DNA from: SVQP01 sp045594445
GTDB taxonomy: Bacteria; Bacillota; Clostridia; Oscillospirales; CAG-272
DNA: 6,394 nt
Assembly: GCA_045594445.1 (NCBI GenBank)
Contig: JAZNYL010000077.1
Coordinates: 1 to 6,394 of the forward strand
Reading direction: 5' to 3'
Shown piece by piece: positions 5,693-6,394 of the stretch. The first letter of the stretch is position 1; each line of letters opens with the position of its first letter. Made by a program: the position numbers and the translations under genes. The notes below the pieces were generated by a model. The model was not told the origin of the DNA. It did no database searches and worked only from the letters and a program-made list of their open reading frames with translations.

Positions 5693-6214
5693 ATGCCAAT
5701 TCAAATCACGACAGTTTATACCAAGGAAAGATTATTCCGTTTCAATCTCTATTATCAACTGGTGCAGAGAAAGTGGTTTTTGATCCTGTTAGCCTTTGAA
5801 ATGATACTGACTGCTGTGATTCTGATCAAGGATATTGCGGACGGACCGCCCTGGTCCGAGGTCAACATGATCATGTTTGCAATTATTTGGGTGTTAGGGA
5901 TTACCTGGATCGTCACGACGCTGATCGTGCCGCGATTTTCCTACAAAAAGGCAAAAAGCCTGAAAGCGGTCATAGAAATGACCTTTTCGGAGGAAAATTT
6001 GCGTTACAGCGTAAGCTCTGCGCATTCAACCGAATCCGGTGAGATGCAATACGGCATGTTTGTCAAGTATATTAGAAACAAGGACGACCTGTACCTGTTT
6101 ATTTCGGCAAGACAGGTGTGGATCGTAGATCTTTCGGCCTTGTCGCCCGAGCAGACCGAGCAGCTGCACACCCTGCTGTCGCAAAAGATCGTGTCCAAGA
6201 AGAATAAATGGTAA
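5693..6214 (+). CDS. YcxB-like two-helix membrane protein
   Basis: This is a 173-residue predicted inner-membrane protein of unknown function. A short N-terminal segment (MPIQITTVYTKERLFRFNLY) precedes two transmembrane helices at about 28-46 (WFLILLAFEMILTAVILI) and 59-80 (NMIMFAIIWVLGITWIVTTLIV). A soluble C-terminal part follows (about 88-165) with the beta-rich pattern of YcxB-like C-terminal domains: MTFSEENLRYS, then GEMQYGMFVKYIRNKDDLYLFISARQ. The positive residues after helix 2 (RFSYKKAK) and the short loop between the helices suggest both ends face the cytoplasm. A strong AGGAGG (5681-5686) sits six nt before the ATG and overlaps the last base of the rqcH stop codon; the gap is 11 nt, so translational coupling to rqcH is likely. 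The family assignment rests on overall pattern rather than on a catalytic motif. Confidence 0.75.
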   Translation: MPIQITTVYTKERLFRFNLYYQLVQRKWFLILLAFEMILTAVILIKDIADGPPWSEVNMIMFAIIWVLGITWIVTTLIVPRFSYKKAKSLKAVIEMTFSEENLRYSVSSAHSTESGEMQYGMFVKYIRNKDDLYLFISARQVWIVDLSALSPEQTEQLHTLLSQKIVSKKNKW

Positions 6215-6254
6215 AAAGCAGCCCGATGGGCGTGAAAAATTAGCGGAGAAATTG

Positions 6255-6297
6255 ACACGGGAACTGTATCAAAAGCAGTTTCCGTGTTGGCTTTTTT
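6255..6297 (+). terminator. Intrinsic terminator closing the rightward operon
   Basis: A 12-bp stem is formed by ACACGGGAACTG (6255-6266) and CAGTTTCCGTGT (6276-6287), with one G-U pair and a 9-nt loop. After four bases (TGGC) comes a run of six T (6292-6297). It starts 40 nt after the stop codon of the YcxB-like gene. No comparable structure lies between the upstream genes, which supports a single transcription unit. Confidence 0.78.
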
Positions 6298-6317
6298 CAT
6301 GTAAAAAATCAACAAGC

Positions 6318-6343
6318 GTAGGGGGCGACGTCCTCGACGCCCC
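6318..6343. repeat. Stem-loop repeat, copy A
   Basis: The unit starts GTAG, followed by a 6-bp stem GGGGCG (6322-6327)/CGCCCC (6338-6343). Above it are an A-A mismatch, a further 2-bp CG/CG stem and a TCCT tetraloop (6331-6334). It matches copy B at 18 of 26 positions. The intervening tail to 6365 completes a 48-bp spacing. It lies downstream of the operon terminator, outside any gene. Confidence 0.75.
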
Positions 6344-6365
6344 GGGCAGGCACAAACAATCTTTT

Positions 6366-6391
6366 GTAGGGACCGGCCTCCCGGACGGTCC
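6366..6391. repeat. Stem-loop repeat, copy B (may continue past the right edge)
   Basis: It has the same layout as copy A: GTAG, stem GGACCG (6370-6375)/CGGTCC (6386-6391), a G-A mismatch, two inner pairs (CC with GG, 6377-6378 and 6383-6384) and a TCCC tetraloop (6379-6382). Three base pairs differ from copy A with both partners changed. The window ends three bases later, so further copies cannot be ruled out. Confidence 0.75.
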
Positions 6392-6394
6392 GTT

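Noticed and set aside
4362..5699. Open minus-strand frame of 445 codons opposite rqcH
   Set aside because: The frame mirrors the biased codons of rqcH. Its product is Leu/Val/His/Arg-rich with no family motif, while the plus strand encodes an unmistakable full-length NFACT protein.
6221..6231. GCCC-GAT-GGGC mini-hairpin after the last gene as a terminator
   Set aside because: A 4-bp stem with no T run after it; the 12-bp hairpin at 6255-6287 followed by six T is much better.
6004..6315. Minus-strand open frame of 103 codons beginning beyond the terminator
   Set aside because: Its start lies between the terminator and the repeats, its first codons are the reverse reading of the terminator hairpin, and the rest is antisense to the YcxB-like gene.
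6318..6394. CRISPR array at the right edge
   Set aside because: There are only two copies, with an imperfect 26-bp match, a 22-bp gap and no cas genes. The differences are compensated stem changes, unlike near-identical CRISPR repeats.

Overview
The window reads as a piece of a Gram-positive, Clostridia-type (Bacillota) chromosome, probably an uncultured gut or anaerobic lineage. This is an inference from several signs: strong AAGGAG-type ribosome binding sites, extended -10 (TGnTATAAT) promoters, a type II pantothenate kinase, an RqcH/NFACT protein, a YcxB-like membrane protein, and a DUF4838 lipoprotein with a Ser/Glu/Thr linker. No rRNA, tRNA, CRISPR array, transposase or phage gene is visible.

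Layout. Positions 1-165 hold an open plus-strand frame that enters from the left edge and may be the tail of an unrecognised gene. It overlaps the 3' end of the next gene tail to tail. Positions 139-1011 (minus) encode a complete type II pantothenate kinase (CoaW), the first step of coenzyme A synthesis. The 111-bp gap at 1012-1122 carries two divergent sigma-A-type promoters whose -35 regions overlap, plus a 12-bp perfect palindrome between the core elements.

From 1123 four genes run rightward with short gaps (31, 28 and 11 nt) and look like one operon. They are a HAD-IIA (NagD-like) sugar/nucleotide phosphatase, a 639-residue DUF4838 lipoprotein (probable surface glycan-acting protein), the ribosome-rescue factor RqcH, and a YcxB-like two-helix membrane protein. 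A second extended -10 motif overlaps the stop codon of the DUF4838 gene and could start rqcH-ycxB transcripts separately. A hairpin terminator (6255-6297) closes the unit.

The right edge (6318-6394) contains two tandem 26-bp stem-loop repeats, 48 bp apart. They differ mostly by compensated base-pair changes, so the folded shape is conserved rather than the sequence. This is the most unusual structure seen here.

The genes do not form one obvious pathway. CoA synthesis, metabolite phosphatase, surface glycan use and ribosome quality control are mostly housekeeping functions. I see no convincing new multi-gene system. The points most worth following are the covarying repeats, the interlocked coaW/phosphatase promoters, and the rqcH-ycxB coupling.
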